Origin: Paracoccaceae bacterium
Lineage (GTDB): Bacteria; Pseudomonadota; Alphaproteobacteria; Rhodobacterales; Rhodobacteraceae
Length of the DNA stretch: 64,000 nt
Assembly: GCA_024636555.1 (NCBI GenBank)
Contig: JAGXGW010000021.1
Span: forward strand, 1 to 64,000
Direction: 5' to 3'
The notes beneath the pieces were generated by a model that saw only the letters and a list, made by a program, of their open reading frames with translations, did no database searches and was not told where the DNA came from. Both the position numbers and the translations under genes were made by a program. Position 1 is the stretch's first letter; each line of letters begins with the position of its first letter. Below, one piece after another: positions 1-9,414 of this stretch.

Positions 1-561
1 ACACCCGCTGAAGCGCGCCGAGCGCTTGAGCTATCTGATGGCTCCACGCACGGCGCGCTTGCCCAGAACGACAGACCCGACTACCAATCTCAAACCCGCA
101 GACTCTCGTTATGATCGAGGGACCCAAGGGGGGCAGGTCAATTCCTCTGAAAATATCACGCAGAAGCTTCTTAACGGGTGCTGTGCGAATAGTGGCAATG
201 TACGAAAGAATATAGATTTGGCATAGAAGTAGTGGGGGGGCTGCTGACCAGCGTTCGGCGATGCAACCAGAATAGCGTAGACCAATCGGGCGAAACGACT
301 AAGCCGGATGTGAAAACATTGTCTGCTTCACTTGCGAGTTGGAGAATCCTCGAGCCTGCGGCGAAGGTCCGGAACCCGCCCCCTTGGCCGCAGTCTTCAC
401 GTGGAGCACGCGTCGCCTGAAGCCTGAAACCCGAACTGTTTTACGGAGCATGGCGTCCAAAGGCAGAATTGATGTGAATGCGATCACTTGAGGCCTGGTA
501 CCAACGTCCAAGAACTGGTCCTGTCCTTGATCAGAAGATATGCAGCTCTGCACTGTGCCGT
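1..561. other. gene-free left edge
   Basis: No convincing gene fills this stretch. Short open frames exist on both strands but none has a ribosome binding site, a recognisable family or the strong GC3 bias of the neighbouring genes. Base composition is more mixed than in the coding DNA to the right. The only suggestive piece is a possible decayed IS3-type transposase fragment around 113-226. The right end of the stretch lies downstream of the HlyD gene, which is transcribed towards it. Confidence 0.5.
113..226 (+). pseudogene. possible degraded IS3-family transposase (orfB) fragment
   Basis: The plus frame reads DRGTQ, then SSENI..KLL, then SGNVRKN before a stop. This order and spacing resemble the DDE core of IS3-group OrfB proteins, which carry a DRGSQ-type motif, a short helix and a SGNVWDN-type motif before the last acidic residue. 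The match is short, several key positions differ (WD is replaced by RK), and no flanking transposase sequence or terminal inverted repeat is visible. It is offered only as a weak candidate remnant; chance similarity is quite possible. Confidence 0.22.
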
Positions 562-1770
562 TCAATCGCGTGAAGTTATGGTCGTGCCCTCCGTCAGTGC
601 GCCGGAGGGATACAGGACCACCAGCGCGCCCTCATCCAATCCATCAAGCACCTCGGCCTGTCCCCCGGCTTGTCGCCCGATCCTCACGGGTTGAAGCCGC
701 GCCTGACCAGAGTCCTCGACAAATACTGCCCAGTCATCGGCGTGGCGAAACAGGGCCGCCTGCGGAACGCGGATCATCGCGTCGGCGTCCCAAAGGATCA
801 ACCGGACATGCGCGCGGTAGCCTTCGCCAAGTCCGCGGCGGGCCTCGGGCGGGGTCAGAAGGTCCAGCCGCAAACGAACGCGTTGCTCTTCTATTCCCAG
901 AGCAGAGACGCGGGTGAACGCCGCCGGATCAATGCGCCGCAGCCGCGCCTCCAGCTCCCCGTCGCCGCCCCATCGCTCGATCAGCGCCCGCGCGTTGACA
1001 GGCACCTGAACGGCATCGGTGGACAAAAGGTCCAGTTCGATCTCCATCTCGTCAAGATCGCCAATGGTCAGCAGATGGCTTCCGGCTTGAACCAGCCGCG
1101 CGCTCTGATCGCTGACGTCGAGCACGATGCCACTCTGGGGTGCCACAATCTGCACACAGCACGCGCCGGGTTCGGCATCCGGGTCGAGCAATGCCTGCGG
1201 GCTCAACATCTGCGCCTCTGCACGCGCCAGCGCGGCGCGGGTCAGGTCAAGCTGCGAGCGTGCTGCATCCAGCGTCTGCTGCGCTGACACATGGGCGGCT
1301 TCGATGTCTTCGAGCATGCGACGGGCAATGGTGCCGCGCTCGGCAAGGATGCGACTACGCTCAAGCTGCAACTCGGAATGGTCCCGCCCCGTTTCAGCCT
1401 GACGCAGATTGCTTTGTGCCACTGCGACCGCCGCTTCCGCCTCGGCCACGGCGGCTTCGGCCTGCGCGCGGGTGCGCGCGTCCATCAGCGCAGGGTCAGC
1501 GGGCTGGATCACCGCCACAACCGTTTCGCCCGCGACTACCTGATCGCCCACCTCGACGGGCAAGCGCGTGGCTGCTCCGGTGATCGGGGCGGTGATGGCA
1601 TACGGGTTGCGGACACGGGTCACCCCTTGCGCCGTGATCACCCCCTGCATCGGACCGAGAGTGACGGATGCCAGATCGACTGGCATCGGCTGCGGCCAGA
1701 GCGCCCAGAGTAGCGCCGCCACCAGTCCCGCGCCGATCCCGCCCATTGCCAGTTTGCGCTTCATGTTCAT
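562..1770 (-). CDS. HlyD-family periplasmic adaptor of an ABC exporter
   Basis: A 402-residue membrane-fusion protein. Residues about 5-25 form a single N-terminal membrane anchor. It is followed by a barrel-sandwich half (near GVTRVRNPYAI), a long Ala/Glu/Arg-rich coiled-coil hairpin at about 95-195, the second lipoyl-like half (QIVAPQSGIVLDVSDQ) and beta-barrel domains. Known members bridge an inner-membrane transporter to the outer membrane. It is the last gene of a minus-strand operon with an FtsX-type permease (12 bp upstream) and an ABC ATPase, the MacA/DevB-type arrangement. A GGAG sequence 7 nt upstream supports the chosen start. The substrate is unknown. The ATPase partner is frameshifted, so function of the whole system is uncertain. 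Confidence 0.85.
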   Translation of the reverse strand: MNMKRKLAMGGIGAGLVAALLWALWPQPMPVDLASVTLGPMQGVITAQGVTRVRNPYAITAPITGAATRLPVEVGDQVVAGETVVAVIQPADPALMDARTRAQAEAAVAEAEAAVAVAQSNLRQAETGRDHSELQLERSRILAERGTIARRMLEDIEAAHVSAQQTLDAARSQLDLTRAALARAEAQMLSPQALLDPDAEPGACCVQIVAPQSGIVLDVSDQSARLVQAGSHLLTIGDLDEMEIELDLLSTDAVQVPVNARALIERWGGDGELEARLRRIDPAAFTRVSALGIEEQRVRLRLDLLTPPEARRGLGEGYRAHVRLILWDADAMIRVPQAALFRHADDWAVFVEDSGQARLQPVRIGRQAGGQAEVLDGLDEGALVVLYPSGALTEGTTITSRD

Positions 1771-1782
1771 TCCCTTTCTCCG

Positions 1783-4146
1783 TCAGTCGCGCGCTTTGAG
1801 CGCTGTCGCCAGATCCACGCGGTCAAGCCTGCGCCGCACCATCAACACCGAAGCAAGTGACGCGAGAAACACCGCCAGTGCCGCCAGCGCAAAGGTTCGC
1901 CGCGTGATGTAGAATGGAATCTGGAACATATCCGTTGACATCGCCCCCACCAGCCCGAGTGCCAGCCAATAGCCCATGACCCAGCCCAGCGGGATCGCCA
2001 GTATCGTCAGAAGCATCATCTCACCCACCAGCACATAGCCAACTTCGCCGCGACTGAAGCCGAGAACCCGCAGGCTGGCCAGTTCATAGCTGCGCTCTGA
2101 CAACTGAATGCGGGCAGCGTTATAGACCACGCCGATGGCAATCAGCACCCCGATGAGCGTGTAGATACTGACCATTGTCAGAAGGTTCTCACGCAGGGTG
2201 ACGTCAAACTGGTTGCGGACGTCAGCCCAGTCCATCAGCCCCGCAATCGCCGGTGTCTCCTTGATCGCGGCGTTGAGGTCGCCCATCCGGTCCGACTGCA
2301 CGGCCAGATGGATCATGTTCACCTGTGGCGCGCTGTCCATCGCCGCAAACAGCGCTTGGGCAGAGATATGCGCTTCCTGTCCCATGCCTTGAGCGATGAT
2401 CCCTGCCACAGGCAGGCGGAGCACCGTGCGGGGGGCGGCCAGCATTTCCAGCCGCAAGATCTGACCAACGTCGACCCCCAACGCGCGGGCCAGCAGTTCG
2501 GGCAGGATCACACCCTCGGCGGGCGGCGTCACGATGCGCCCGGCGTCATCGACCAGCCGCGCAAGCTCCGCCCCGGGGAAATGGCTCTGTAGGGCCGTCA
2601 GGCGGTTGCGGTGCCCGTTCACGGCGCGCACCGGCATCGCATAGGCCCCTTCGGCGGCCAGAACGCCGGGCAAGGCCAGTGCGTCCTGCACCGCCCGCTC
2701 GGACTGACCCTGTGCCAGCAACAGTGTCACATGCTGCCGGTTGGCTTGCTGGAAAACGCTGTCAGCCAGTCTCTCCACGGCATCGAACATGAAATAGCTC
2801 ATGACGAGTACGCCGACCGAGGCCGACACTCCGAACAACGTGATCAACGTCCGCCCGGGCCAACGGAGGATCGAACGGAAGATCATCATTGTGGTTTGCC
2901 GGAACCGCATGCGCTTCAACAATTGCTCGGCGGCCCCGCGCGCAAAGACGGGCGGTGCGGGCGGTTGCATGGCTTCCGCCGGTGGTAGTTGCAGCGATGA
3001 CCAGACAGCGCGAAACCCGCCCAGCAAGGCCGTCGCCATGCCAAGGGCTGCCGAGATCACCAGCGCCTGCGCTCCCCAGTCACGGATGATGAAGGGGAAG
3101 CGGAAGAAATCACCATAAAGCCCGATCATGGCATGCGCGATCCACCACCCGAAGACCCAGCCAATCAGCACCCCGAACACGCCGATCAGAACCGCGAGCT
3201 TCAAGTAGTGGCCCGCGATCTCGCGCCGTGCGTAGCCCAGTGCTTTCAACAGTCCGATCTGCGGACGCTCCAACGCGATCAGACGGCCAAGCACCATGTT
3301 GACCAGAAATGCCGCTACGATCAGGAAAATTGGTGGCATGAACGCAGCCATCGCCGCCAATTGGCTCAGTTCGCCCTCAAGAAAGGCATGTGACACCTGT
3401 CGGTCACGCCCATATGCGCCGGTGCCACCGTAAGGGTCCAGAAGCTGGTCAAGTGCTGCAATCACCGCGCGTTCGTCGCCATCCCGTGTCAGACGCAGCG
3501 CAAGATCATTGACGGCCGCATTCATGTCCAGCGCGATAGCGGCGGCGGCCTCGTTCATCCAGATCAGCCCGTAGCGACGGTCATCCGGCATCATCGCTCC
3601 GGGCGGCATCGTATAGATAAATTCGGGGCTCAGGACCCAACCGGTCACGGTCAGCTCCCGCAACTGGCCATTGAGTATCCCGCGAAAGCTGCTGCCGGGG
3701 GTAAGACCGTGAATTTCGGCAAAGGGCTCGGCCAACGCCACCTCATCCGCGCGGTCGGGGTCCGGCAGGCGGCCCAGACGGAGCAGCGGCAGGTTCAACG
3801 CCGGCCCGGCGGCAGGCAATGACAGGATGCGCGCTGTGGCAGGTTCAGACATGCCGTCGATATCCAGAACGGCCTGAAAGCTGATACGCCCTTCCGCCTG
3901 TGCCACGCCGTCGATCAGCGATGCCGCCTGCACCACATCCGCTGGCACACGCGTGGCCCCCGAAAAGATATCGGCGAAACGGTGACGTTCGTAATAGGCG
4001 GCCTGCGTCTGGACCAGCGTGGCTTGCGTTGCCTGCGCCCCCACCAGCACCATGACCCCGCAGCCCAGCACCAGCGCAATGGCCAGTGTCGGCGCCCAGA
4101 TCCTGCCCAGATCGCGCAGCATCTTGCGGTCAAGCGCCCTCACCAA
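1783..4146 (-). CDS. FtsX-like ABC transporter permease, duplicated type
   Basis: A 787-residue inner-membrane protein with an N-terminal membrane helix at about 17-37 and a large extracytoplasmic domain. Then come three helices (about 265-385), a second N-terminal-type helix near 435-455, another periplasmic domain, and three final helices (about 660-775). This is the two-times-four-helix FtsX/MacB-like layout of permeases that work with HlyD adaptors. The ATG overlaps the end of the ATPase gene by 7 nt, so the two are probably translationally coupled. The reading frame is intact. The transported substrate cannot be deduced; lipids, peptides or drugs are all handled by relatives. Confidence 0.85.
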   Translation of the reverse strand: MVRALDRKMLRDLGRIWAPTLAIALVLGCGVMVLVGAQATQATLVQTQAAYYERHRFADIFSGATRVPADVVQAASLIDGVAQAEGRISFQAVLDIDGMSEPATARILSLPAAGPALNLPLLRLGRLPDPDRADEVALAEPFAEIHGLTPGSSFRGILNGQLRELTVTGWVLSPEFIYTMPPGAMMPDDRRYGLIWMNEAAAAIALDMNAAVNDLALRLTRDGDERAVIAALDQLLDPYGGTGAYGRDRQVSHAFLEGELSQLAAMAAFMPPIFLIVAAFLVNMVLGRLIALERPQIGLLKALGYARREIAGHYLKLAVLIGVFGVLIGWVFGWWIAHAMIGLYGDFFRFPFIIRDWGAQALVISAALGMATALLGGFRAVWSSLQLPPAEAMQPPAPPVFARGAAEQLLKRMRFRQTTMMIFRSILRWPGRTLITLFGVSASVGVLVMSYFMFDAVERLADSVFQQANRQHVTLLLAQGQSERAVQDALALPGVLAAEGAYAMPVRAVNGHRNRLTALQSHFPGAELARLVDDAGRIVTPPAEGVILPELLARALGVDVGQILRLEMLAAPRTVLRLPVAGIIAQGMGQEAHISAQALFAAMDSAPQVNMIHLAVQSDRMGDLNAAIKETPAIAGLMDWADVRNQFDVTLRENLLTMVSIYTLIGVLIAIGVVYNAARIQLSERSYELASLRVLGFSRGEVGYVLVGEMMLLTILAIPLGWVMGYWLALGLVGAMSTDMFQIPFYITRRTFALAALAVFLASLASVLMVRRRLDRVDLATALKARD

Positions 4147-4863
4147 CTCACCTCGCGGGGCAGCATGCGCGCGGCATTCACATCGTCGCGGGTGATACGA
4201 CCATCCGCCAGCACCACAACCCGGTGCGCAATACGCTGGATGCTGGCATTATGGGTGATCAACACTGTCGCCGTCCCCAGATCGCGATTGACCTCTTGCA
4301 GCGCTTCCAGAACCTGAATGCCGGTCTTGCTGTCCAACGCGCCGGTAGGCTCGTCGCACAAAAGCACATCCGGGCGCTTGGCAATGGCCCGCGCGATGGC
4401 GACGCGTTGCTGCTCACCCCCCGACAACTCGGCCGGGAAATGATCCATGCGATGCGCGAGCCCGACGCGTTCGAGCGCTTCTTGCGGCGTCATCGGATTT
4501 TTGGCGATCTCTGTCACCAATGCAACATTCTCGCTTGCGGTCAGGCTGGGGACAAGATTGTAGAACTGGAAAACGAAGCCCACATGATCGCGCCGGAAGG
4601 CCGTTAATTGGCGATCACTGGCGCGGCTCAACTCCTGATCGCGAAAGAACACCCGCCCGCTGGATGGCAGATCCAGCCCCCCCCAAGATGTTCACCAGTG
4701 TCGACTTGCCAGATCCCGACGCCCCCAGAAGGACCACCATTTCGCCCTCGGCCAAAGACAGATCAACGCCCCGCAGCGCCCAGACATCGACCGCTCCGGT
4801 CCGGTAGACTCTGGTCACGCCCTCGGCCCGGAAGACCGGCAATTTGAGACTGTCTGTGAGCAT
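4140..4863 (-). pseudogene. ABC transporter ATPase (LolD/MacB-like), frameshifted in a G8 run
   Basis: The N-terminal part (4863 to about 4677) carries Walker [10 protein letters not shown] and reaches VNILGG. The C-terminal part (to 4140) carries the Q-loop region, signature LSGGEQQR, Walker [13 protein letters not shown] and the H-loop ITHN, but in another frame. The break falls in a run of eight G on the coding strand (C8 on plus, 4677-4684). With seven G the protein would read [18 protein letters not shown] without interruption, giving about 240 residues, normal for the family. So one base is extra. It could be a real inactivating mutation, a phase-variable tract, or a sequencing error. 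It is the first gene of the ATPase-permease-HlyD operon. Confidence 0.85.
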
Positions 4864-5142
4864 GGAGCCAGACTATCATTGGCCACGGTCATCGATATGA
4901 TCGAGATCAAGAAATCTTGCAGTAAACTTGAATACGTTCGACGCTGGATTCGCGGCGTCACCAGATCGGCATATGGAAACGGGTGCCGGGCTGCAATCGG
5001 GTCGAAAAAGCAGGACCAACTCTGTAGGGTCTGGTCTCGAGATTATCTGCGATCCTCCCTTGGATATGGATTTTGATGTATGCCTGCCTGCTTTGCTCAA
5101 ACCGGTTGTGCCGCGGCGTTCACGCCGCGTTCCGGGGTTCAC

Positions 5143-6828
5143 TCACCCGACCATGTCGCCTTGCGCGACGGCCTGGCCGTCCATGTTGCCATGTGTCTGC
5201 GCTATGGTCCGCGCCTGTTCGCGTAGAACAAATTTCTGGACCTTCCCTGTCGAGCTGCGCGGGATGACCGTGAAAATGAAGCGCCCGGGCACCTTGTAGC
5301 CCGCCAGATATGTGCGGCACCAATCGCGCAGCGCGGCGGCATCTGTCTTGGCACCCGCGCAAAGTTCGACAAATGCGCAAGGCGTTTCGCCCCAGCGGTC
5401 ATGTGGCATGGAGACAACGGCGGCAACCTCTACGTCACAATGGCGGTAGAGGACCTCTTCGATCTCGATCGAGGAAATATTTTCGCCACCCGAGATGATG
5501 ATGTCCTTGGAGCGGTCCTTGAGCTGGATGTATCCGTCAGGATGGATCACGCCAAGATCGCCGGAATGGAACCACCCGCCGGCAAAGGCACTTTCGGTGG
5601 CTTGCGGATTGCGGAAATAGCCCTTCATCACGACATTGCCGCGAAACATCACCTCGCCCAGCGTCTGACCATCGCGCGGTACGGGCTGCATCGTCACGGG
5701 GTCAAGCACGTCGAGCTGCTCCAGCGGCAGATAGCGCACACCCTGCCGCGACTTGAGCGCGGCCTGTTCGGCCAGCGGCAATGCGGACCAGGCTTCATGC
5801 CAGTCGTTGACGACCGCGGGGCCGTAGGTTTCGGTCAGCCCGTAAAGATGGGTGACGTCGAAGCCGGCCGTTTTCATCTCGGCCAGAAGCTTTTCGGGCG
5901 GTGGCGCGGCTGCGGTGAAGAACTGGACATCGCGGCCAAGTTCGCGCTTCACGGCCCGGGGTGCCGAGATCAGCAAGGACATGACAACCGGCGCCCCGCA
6001 CAGATGGGTCACGCCCTCATCGGCCAGCGCGGCCCAGATCGGCTCGGCCCTGACCTGTCGCAGGCACACATGGGTGCCAATAATCGCCGAAAGCGTCCAG
6101 GGAAAGCACCAACCGTTGCAATGGAACATCGGCAGGGTCCACAGATAGACCGCATGTTTCTGCATTGAGGATGTCAGCGCATTGCCCTGCGCCAGCAGAT
6201 AGGCGCCGCGATGATGCGACACCACGCCCTTGGGATCGCCCGTTGTGCCGGAGGTGTAGTTGATGGCAATCGCGTCCCATTCGTCCTCGGGCATGAGCCA
6301 TGCGAAATCGGGATCACCGCCGGACAGGAAAGCCTCGTAATCAACCGCGTCGGTAGCAGGCGTCTGGTCCGTGAATTCAGGATCGTCATACTGGATCAAA
6401 ACCGGCTTCACCGTGGCCAGTGCCAGCGCTTCGAGCATCAAGGGCATGAACGCGCGGTCGACGATCACAATCCTTGCCCCTGCGTGATCAAGCTGGAACG
6501 CAATGACCGCCGCATCCAGACGGGTGTTGATCGAATGCAGCACCGCGCCGCACATCGGCACGCCGTAATGACATTCCAGCATCGCAGGCGTGTTGGCCAG
6601 TAGCGCCGAGACCGTATCGCCCCGCGCGATACCGGACTGCGTCAGCGCCGAGGCAAGCTGCCGCGACCGCCGGTAGAAATCGGCATAGCTGCGGCGCAGC
6701 GCACCATGCACGATGGCGGTATGATCCGGAAAGACACCGGCCGCGCGTTCGAGAAAGGTGAGCGGCGTCAGGGGCTGGAAATTCGCGGGATTGCGCTCCA
6801 GACCTGTGTTGTAAGGGTTGGCTTCCAT
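5143..6828 (-). CDS. acyl-CoA synthetase (AMP-forming)
   Basis: A 561-residue member of the ANL adenylating superfamily that activates a carboxylic acid to its CoA thioester through an acyl-AMP. Visible motifs are the P-loop-like YTSGTTGDPKGVV, the LYGLTETYG motif, the hinge HSGDLGVIHPDGY with KDRSKDIIISGGENIS, and the C-terminal catalytic lysine in STGKVQKFVLRE. It lies 3 bp after the crotonase gene and ends a four-gene operon beginning with a DmdA-family methyltransferase. Context therefore suggests an acid made or demethylated by that enzyme as substrate. By analogy it would play a DmdB-like role in methylmercaptopropionate activation, but the sequence does not prove substrate specificity; medium-chain fatty acids are an alternative. 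Confidence 0.9.
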   Translation of the reverse strand: MEANPYNTGLERNPANFQPLTPLTFLERAAGVFPDHTAIVHGALRRSYADFYRRSRQLASALTQSGIARGDTVSALLANTPAMLECHYGVPMCGAVLHSINTRLDAAVIAFQLDHAGARIVIVDRAFMPLMLEALALATVKPVLIQYDDPEFTDQTPATDAVDYEAFLSGGDPDFAWLMPEDEWDAIAINYTSGTTGDPKGVVSHHRGAYLLAQGNALTSSMQKHAVYLWTLPMFHCNGWCFPWTLSAIIGTHVCLRQVRAEPIWAALADEGVTHLCGAPVVMSLLISAPRAVKRELGRDVQFFTAAAPPPEKLLAEMKTAGFDVTHLYGLTETYGPAVVNDWHEAWSALPLAEQAALKSRQGVRYLPLEQLDVLDPVTMQPVPRDGQTLGEVMFRGNVVMKGYFRNPQATESAFAGGWFHSGDLGVIHPDGYIQLKDRSKDIIISGGENISSIEIEEVLYRHCDVEVAAVVSMPHDRWGETPCAFVELCAGAKTDAAALRDWCRTYLAGYKVPGRFIFTVIPRSSTGKVQKFVLREQARTIAQTHGNMDGQAVAQGDMVG

Positions 6829-6831
6829 ATC

Positions 6832-7632
6832 CTACGCATCCTCCCATTTGGGGGCGCGCTTTTCGATGAAGGCGCCGATACCCTCCTCGGCATCTCGCGC
6901 CAGCATGTTTTCGACCATGACCTGCGTGGCATGGGCATAGGCGTCGGATAGCGGCATGTCGCGCTGCGCGTAGAAAGCGCGTTTGCCGGTGGCCAGTGTC
7001 ATGCTTGATTTCGACGCGATCTTGCGCGCCATCTGACGCGTCGCATCGCGCAGGTCCTGTGCCGCCACAACTCTATTGACCAGCCCGATCTCGGCTGCGC
7101 GACCGGCGGGCATCATGTCGCCGGTCAGCAGCATTTCCATCGCATGTTTATTGGCGACATTGCGCGACAGCGCGACCATCGGTGTCGAGCAGAACAGCCC
7201 GATGTGAACACCGGGCGTGCTGAAGGTCGCGGTCTCGGACACGATGGCAAGATCGCAACTGGCCACAAGCTGGCAGCCCGCCGCGGTCGCAACCCCTGTC
7301 ACCTCGGCAATGACCGGTTTGGGACAATTGACGATGCCCTGCATCACGGCGGAGCATTGCCCGAGAATGCGCGCAAAATAGGCGCGCCCCCCGTCAGGCC
7401 CCGCGCGACCCGTCGTCATCTCTTTCAGGTCGTGACCCGCGCAGTAGGCCGGGCCGTTCGCGGCAAGGACGATGACGCGGATCGCCGCGTCATGTCCGGC
7501 CTGCGTGAAGGCTTTGCCGAGTTCCGTCAGCATCGCCTCGTACAGCGCGTTGCGCCGCGCCGGATCGTTCAGGGTCAGACGCAGGATGCCATCCGCGTCC
7601 AGATCGTGCAGAAGTATATCGCCGGTCTGCAT
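6832..7632 (-). CDS. crotonase-fold protein (ECHDC3-like enoyl-CoA hydratase family)
   Basis: A 266-residue crotonase-superfamily protein. The start is the ATG at 7632 (MQTGDILL); the open frame extends further upstream but into the OsmC gene. Family landmarks are the AGHDLKEM CoA/oxyanion segment and the second oxyanion segment AAGCQLVASCDLAI. The two glutamates of true enoyl-CoA hydratases look absent: the usual GGGxEL is AGCQLV and the usual PEVxLG is PGVHIG. This is typical of ECHDC3-type proteins and suggests a reaction other than simple hydration, or a thioesterase- or isomerase-like role. It sits 14 bp after osmC and 3 bp before the acyl-CoA synthetase. Confidence 0.85.
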   Translation of the reverse strand: MQTGDILLHDLDADGILRLTLNDPARRNALYEAMLTELGKAFTQAGHDAAIRVIVLAANGPAYCAGHDLKEMTTGRAGPDGGRAYFARILGQCSAVMQGIVNCPKPVIAEVTGVATAAGCQLVASCDLAIVSETATFSTPGVHIGLFCSTPMVALSRNVANKHAMEMLLTGDMMPAGRAAEIGLVNRVVAAQDLRDATRQMARKIASKSSMTLATGKRAFYAQRDMPLSDAYAHATQVMVENMLARDAEEGIGAFIEKRAPKWEDA

Positions 7633-7646
7633 GGGGTCGGTTCCTG

Positions 7647-8105
7647 TCACACGGGTTGAAGAATATTGATCTCGACGCTGTCGGCCAATGTGTTGGCGAT
7701 GAAGCAATAGCGGTGCGCGCGGTGCTGCATCTTGGAAAGCTCTTCCGCATCCGGCGCGAATCCGGCGTCGAACCGCACCGCCGGATGCAGGTCGATACGG
7801 GTCACCGACATCTGCCCCTTGGCGTTCTTGCCAAGATGGGCCACGGCATGATCGCGATAGCCCGCAACCGGCCAGCCCGCCTTTGCCGCCAAAGCAAGAA
7901 AGGTCATCATATGACAACTCGACAGGGCCGAGGCCAGCGCCTGTTCAGGGTTGGTGTTGGCCGGATCGCCGCCCCAATCGGGGGCGGCATCCACAGTCAC
8001 ATCATGGTCGTTGTTGAAGCGCACGGTATGGGCGTTGGAATACTTGCCGGCCAGAAGCACGGGTTCCGCATGCTTCCAGTGCAGCTGGATCGAAAGGTCG
8101 GACAT
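7647..8105 (-). CDS. OsmC/Ohr-family peroxiredoxin-like protein
   Basis: A 152-residue OsmC-fold protein. The two conserved cysteines of the family are present, Cys64 in the segment ALSSCHMMTF and Cys134 in HRYCFIANTL. In characterised OsmC/Ohr proteins these reduce organic hydroperoxides. The gene is the second of a four-gene minus-strand operon, 26 bp after the DmdA-like gene and 14 bp before the crotonase gene. Its place inside a C1/CoA catabolic operon suggests detoxification of a reactive by-product such as a thiol or peroxide, which is inference. The length is normal. Confidence 0.85.
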   Translation of the reverse strand: MSDLSIQLHWKHAEPVLLAGKYSNAHTVRFNNDHDVTVDAAPDWGGDPANTNPEQALASALSSCHMMTFLALAAKAGWPVAGYRDHAVAHLGKNAKGQMSVTRIDLHPAVRFDAGFAPDAEELSKMQHRAHRYCFIANTLADSVEINILQPV

Positions 8106-8131
8106 GTGTCAGGTCTCTTGATGGGCCGCGC

Positions 8132-9271
8132 TCAGGCAGCGGCGAGTTTCTTCTTGGGGTCGTAGAAGGGACGCTCGACAATCGTCGCGCGGGTCGGACC
8201 GGACGGGGTGACAACCTCGACCTCGGCCCCGATATGCGCGTATTCGACAGCCACCATGGCCAAGGCGATGTTACGCTCAAGTCGTGGAGAATAGACCGCC
8301 GACGTGACCTTGCCGATCTCCGATCCGTCCTTGGTGATTGCCCAGAAGGTGGTGTTCGGGCCTGCCATTGGTGCCGTGTCGATAATCAGACCGATCTGGA
8401 CGCGGCTGACACCCTGCTGCCGGATCCGGGCAAGCGCGGCCTTGCCGATGAAATCGGCCTCCATATCAAGGTTCACCAGCCGGTCCAGTCCCAGTTCATA
8501 AGGGTTGGTCGCGATGTCCGCATCGGCATGGTATGACAGCATCCCGCCCTCGATCCGACGGATTGACGAGGTGTGGCCCGGTTTCAGACCGAACTCCATG
8601 CCCGCAGCCATGATCCGCTCCCACAAGGCATCGCCATAGGCGCTGTCGCGCAGATAGATCTCGTAGCCCAGCTCGCTGGACCAGCCGGTGCGGGACACAA
8701 GCAACGGGATGCCGTCAAGTTCCAGCTCGCGGTGCCAGTAGTACTTGAGATCCAGAATGCTGTCGCCGAACAGGGCCTGCATGATCTGGCCCGACTTCGG
8801 CCCCTGCAATTGCAGCGGCGACACATCGGGCTCGCCGATCGTAACATCAAGGCCGCAATGCACAGCCACGCCCTGCGCCCAAAGCAGGATGTCGCTGTCG
8901 GCAAGAGATATCCAGAAATGGTTCTCGGCCAGCCGCAGCAGGATCGGATCGTTGAGGATACCGCCATCGGCATTGGTGATCAGCACATATTTGCACTGAC
9001 CGACCGCCATCTTCGAAAGATCCCGCGGTGTCAGCATCTGTACAAAGCGCGCGGCATCCGGTCCGGTAATCTCGACCTGACGCTCGACCGCGACATCGCA
9101 CAGGATCGCATCGTTGACGAGGTTCCAGAAATTCTGTTCCGGATCGCCGAAATCGCGTGGGATATACATATGGTTGTAAACGGAAAAACCTCTGGCGCCC
9201 CAGCGGACGGTGGCGTCGAAATAAGGGGATTTCCGGATCTGCGTGCCAAAGCCGAAGTCGTCTGAATGCAT
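8132..9271 (-). CDS. DmdA-family (GcvT-fold) tetrahydrofolate-dependent methyltransferase
   Basis: A 379-residue protein of the glycine-cleavage T-protein fold. Segments such as VYNHMYIP, VAVERQVEITGPDA, LTPRDLSKMAVGQCKYV, GGILNDPILLRLAENHFWISLADSD and EPDVSPLQLQGPK follow the DMSP demethylase DmdA much more closely than GcvT. The TGWSSELGYEIYL segment has the Trp seen in DmdA. DmdA moves a methyl group from dimethylsulfoniopropionate to tetrahydrofolate in marine bacteria. Here the gene heads an operon with an OsmC protein, a crotonase-fold protein and an acyl-CoA synthetase, and an Lrp-type regulator lies upstream in the same direction. DMSP is one candidate substrate; another methylated compound is equally possible because paralogues exist. 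No DmdC-like dehydrogenase is present. Confidence 0.8.
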   Translation of the reverse strand: MHSDDFGFGTQIRKSPYFDATVRWGARGFSVYNHMYIPRDFGDPEQNFWNLVNDAILCDVAVERQVEITGPDAARFVQMLTPRDLSKMAVGQCKYVLITNADGGILNDPILLRLAENHFWISLADSDILLWAQGVAVHCGLDVTIGEPDVSPLQLQGPKSGQIMQALFGDSILDLKYYWHRELELDGIPLLVSRTGWSSELGYEIYLRDSAYGDALWERIMAAGMEFGLKPGHTSSIRRIEGGMLSYHADADIATNPYELGLDRLVNLDMEADFIGKAALARIRQQGVSRVQIGLIIDTAPMAGPNTTFWAITKDGSEIGKVTSAVYSPRLERNIALAMVAVEYAHIGAEVEVVTPSGPTRATIVERPFYDPKKKLAAA

Positions 9272-9414
9272 TTTTCTCGCCCTTGCTTGTCACCGGTCCG
9301 ACTGGCCGGGATCGTTTCAACCTGACGCAAAGCTAGAACGATGCGACATGCGCGAGCGGGCTGAAAAACTGACAACTTCAGACTGAACAGGCTAATTTTT
9401 GGGCGCTTTGCAGA

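Noticed and set aside
299-565. An 88-codon open frame on the minus strand near the left edge
   Set aside because: No ribosome binding site, no family, unlike neighbouring codon use, and it overlaps the end of the HlyD gene.
4677-4684. Programmed ribosomal frameshifting at the G8 run
   Set aside because: Restoring the frame needs one base to be skipped, no known slippery heptamer or downstream stimulatory structure is evident, and family members do not use frameshifting; mutation, phase variation or error is simpler.
4876-5142. An 88-codon minus-strand frame in the gap between the ABC ATPase and acyl-CoA synthetase genes
   Set aside because: No similarity or start signal; the 279-bp gap more likely holds only the promoter of the transport operon.
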